Positions 21,315-22,181 of a stretch of DNA of 22,181 nucleotides are shown in pieces. This DNA comes from CAJQQY01 sp964352225 (lineage in GTDB: Bacteria; Bacteroidota; Bacteroidia; Chitinophagales; Saprospiraceae), in the NCBI GenBank assembly GCA_964352225.1, contig CAYGRM010000067.1, positions 1-22,181 on the forward strand. The letters run 5' to 3'. How positions within the stretch are numbered: position 1 is the stretch's first letter; every line of letters begins with the position of its first letter. The notes below the pieces were generated by a model that saw only the letters and a program-made list of their open reading frames with translations, was not told the DNA's origin and did no database searches. Both the position numbers and the translations under genes were made by a program.

Positions 21315-21914
21315 ATGATTAGAAATTCTGCGATATCATTATATCAACTATTGGGTGCTCCTCTACGTGCAATTGTAGATGCAGAAACTCACTCTGCTTT
21401 GGCTACTGCTGATTTTATAGAACGGGTTGGATTCGAAAAATCTGGAGATGAAACCGATTCGAAAGATTTTGGAAAATTACGAATGATCACGTTTTTGCAT
21501 GAACGAAAAGGACAAGATGGCAATAAAGAAACCATAAAAATCGAAATTCCTCTCTTATCCTTAATTCCTATCCCAGCCTTGCAAATAAAAGAAGCTGAAC
21601 TTGACTTCAATATTGTTATAATTGATGAATTAAAAATTACTGAAGAATCAACTCTACTTGGCAACTCTGCTCTTCCTAGTGGAGATCATAATCCAGACCA
21701 TAAAAATTTATTCATCAAAGCAATTACAGGGGAATCTCCTCGTCAGCTCAAAGGAACCTTCGCACCAGGTAATTCTCAATCTTCAAAAAGCAATTCTTTA
21801 CAAGCTGAGATAAAAGTTAAAATAAAAATGGAACAATCTGATATTCCTGCTGGACTAGGTAAATTATTCCATATCATGGAACAAAATGTTGGTGTAACAA
21901 AAAAAGAAGATTAA
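21315..21914 (+). CDS. DUF2589-family protein (2)
   Basis: A 199-residue paralogue of the 19642 product. It has the helix YQLLGAPLRAIVDAE plus ALATADFIERVGF, the strand LRMITFLHERKG, the core IEIPLLSLIPIPALQIKEAE and LDFNIVI, and the closing VKIKMEQSDIPAGLGKLFHI. The loop between the two sheets differs: it lacks the Pro/Val-rich insert and carries SGDHNPDHKN instead. The end is Lys-rich (GVTKKED). No export signal. The gene follows 45 nt after the middle gene and precedes the zinc-ribbon gene by 36 nt, so co-transcription is likely. The two DUF2589 paralogues are well diverged, arguing for distinct roles, for example in a heteromer. The function of the family is not established. Confidence 0.82.
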   Translation: MIRNSAISLYQLLGAPLRAIVDAETHSALATADFIERVGFEKSGDETDSKDFGKLRMITFLHERKGQDGNKETIKIEIPLLSLIPIPALQIKEAELDFNIVIIDELKITEESTLLGNSALPSGDHNPDHKNLFIKAITGESPRQLKGTFAPGNSQSSKSNSLQAEIKVKIKMEQSDIPAGLGKLFHIMEQNVGVTKKED

Positions 21915-21950
21915 TAATTTTTTATAACCCTAAAAATTAAATGATACATC

Positions 21951-22181
21951 ATGGCAAATCAAAATAATAACCATGCCCCTGGGGTTCCTTGCCCTCAATG
22001 TAAAAATAGAATCCCTGTTTCTATTCCAATCCTATTAGCTCACTCTGCCATTTTTTGCAATAATTGTGGAATAAAATTAACCATCGATAAAGAAAATTCA
22101 CAAGATGGATTAGAACAATTAGGAAAACTTCATAAGGCGATGGAAAATGTACAAAAGCTAAAAGATAATCCTATGGGCTAA
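21951..22181 (+). CDS. Small zinc-ribbon protein
   Basis: A 76-residue protein, complete: its stop codon is the last three bases of the window. Cys14-x2-Cys17 and Cys36-x2-Cys39 form a zinc ribbon (PCPQCKNRIPVSIPILL, AIFCNNCGIKLTI). After it comes a short amphipathic helix (LEQLGKLHKAMENVQKLK). Zinc ribbons of this size often act as nucleic-acid or protein adaptors. It belongs to the DUF2589 gene row, 36 nt after the previous gene, with the same AACCCTAAAAA leader. The cluster may continue beyond the window. Confidence 0.8.
   Translation: MANQNNNHAPGVPCPQCKNRIPVSIPILLAHSAIFCNNCGIKLTIDKENSQDGLEQLGKLHKAMENVQKLKDNPMG

Overview
The window looks like a chromosomal stretch of an AT-rich member of the Bacteroidota. 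The signs are type IX secretion (T9SS) C-terminal sorting domains with YPNP-like starts, Bacteroidota-type -7 promoter boxes (TAnnTTTG), A-rich leaders without Shine-Dalgarno sequences, carboxypeptidase-regulatory-like lipoproteins, and an ECF sigma gene followed by a gene with one membrane helix and a beta-barrel. The exact order cannot be fixed from sequence alone; a saprospirian-like lineage is only a guess. No rRNA, tRNA or CRISPR array was seen.

Layout. 1-510 holds decayed pieces of two T9SS sorting domains on opposite strands. 652-3001 carries two convergent T9SS cargo genes, a seven-repeat VCBS/FG-GAP protein and an unknown protein, sharing a bidirectional terminator. 3217-6253 is ordinary accessory content: an FKBP lipoprotein, a membrane-anchored serine hydrolase, a PTH2-like protein and a small outer-membrane barrel. 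6254-6960 is a graveyard with a transposase remnant of the IS200/REP-associated tyrosine type and the tail of a membrane protein. 6961-9649 has an ABC-F ATPase and a CvfB-like RNA-binding protein, separated by a terminator fused to a very long palindrome.

9684-16158 is a tandem duplication. Unit A is an apparently intact tricistronic operon: lipoprotein, ECF sigma factor, and a putative anti-sigma protein that joins a cytoplasmic N-terminus, one membrane helix and an outer-membrane-type barrel. Unit B keeps the terminator, promoter and lipoprotein, but its sigma gene is broken by a frameshift, a completed palindrome and a palindromic insert, and the anti-sigma gene is gone. Comparing the two units exposes a candidate ECF promoter: two conserved 10-mers around a fully variable 12-nt spacer. 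The simplest reading is that the operon senses or remodels something at the envelope and is autoregulated.

16225-18212 holds a small lipoprotein and rmuC. 18388-22181 is the least explained part. It has a divergent orphan gene, then four same-strand genes: two DUF2589-family proteins, between them a longer protein that shares their N-terminal helix pattern and their strand motif, and a small zinc-ribbon protein. Three of the four carry the same T-tract/AACC/A-tract leader. I read this as a multi-subunit assembly of unknown function and the best candidate for an undescribed system here.
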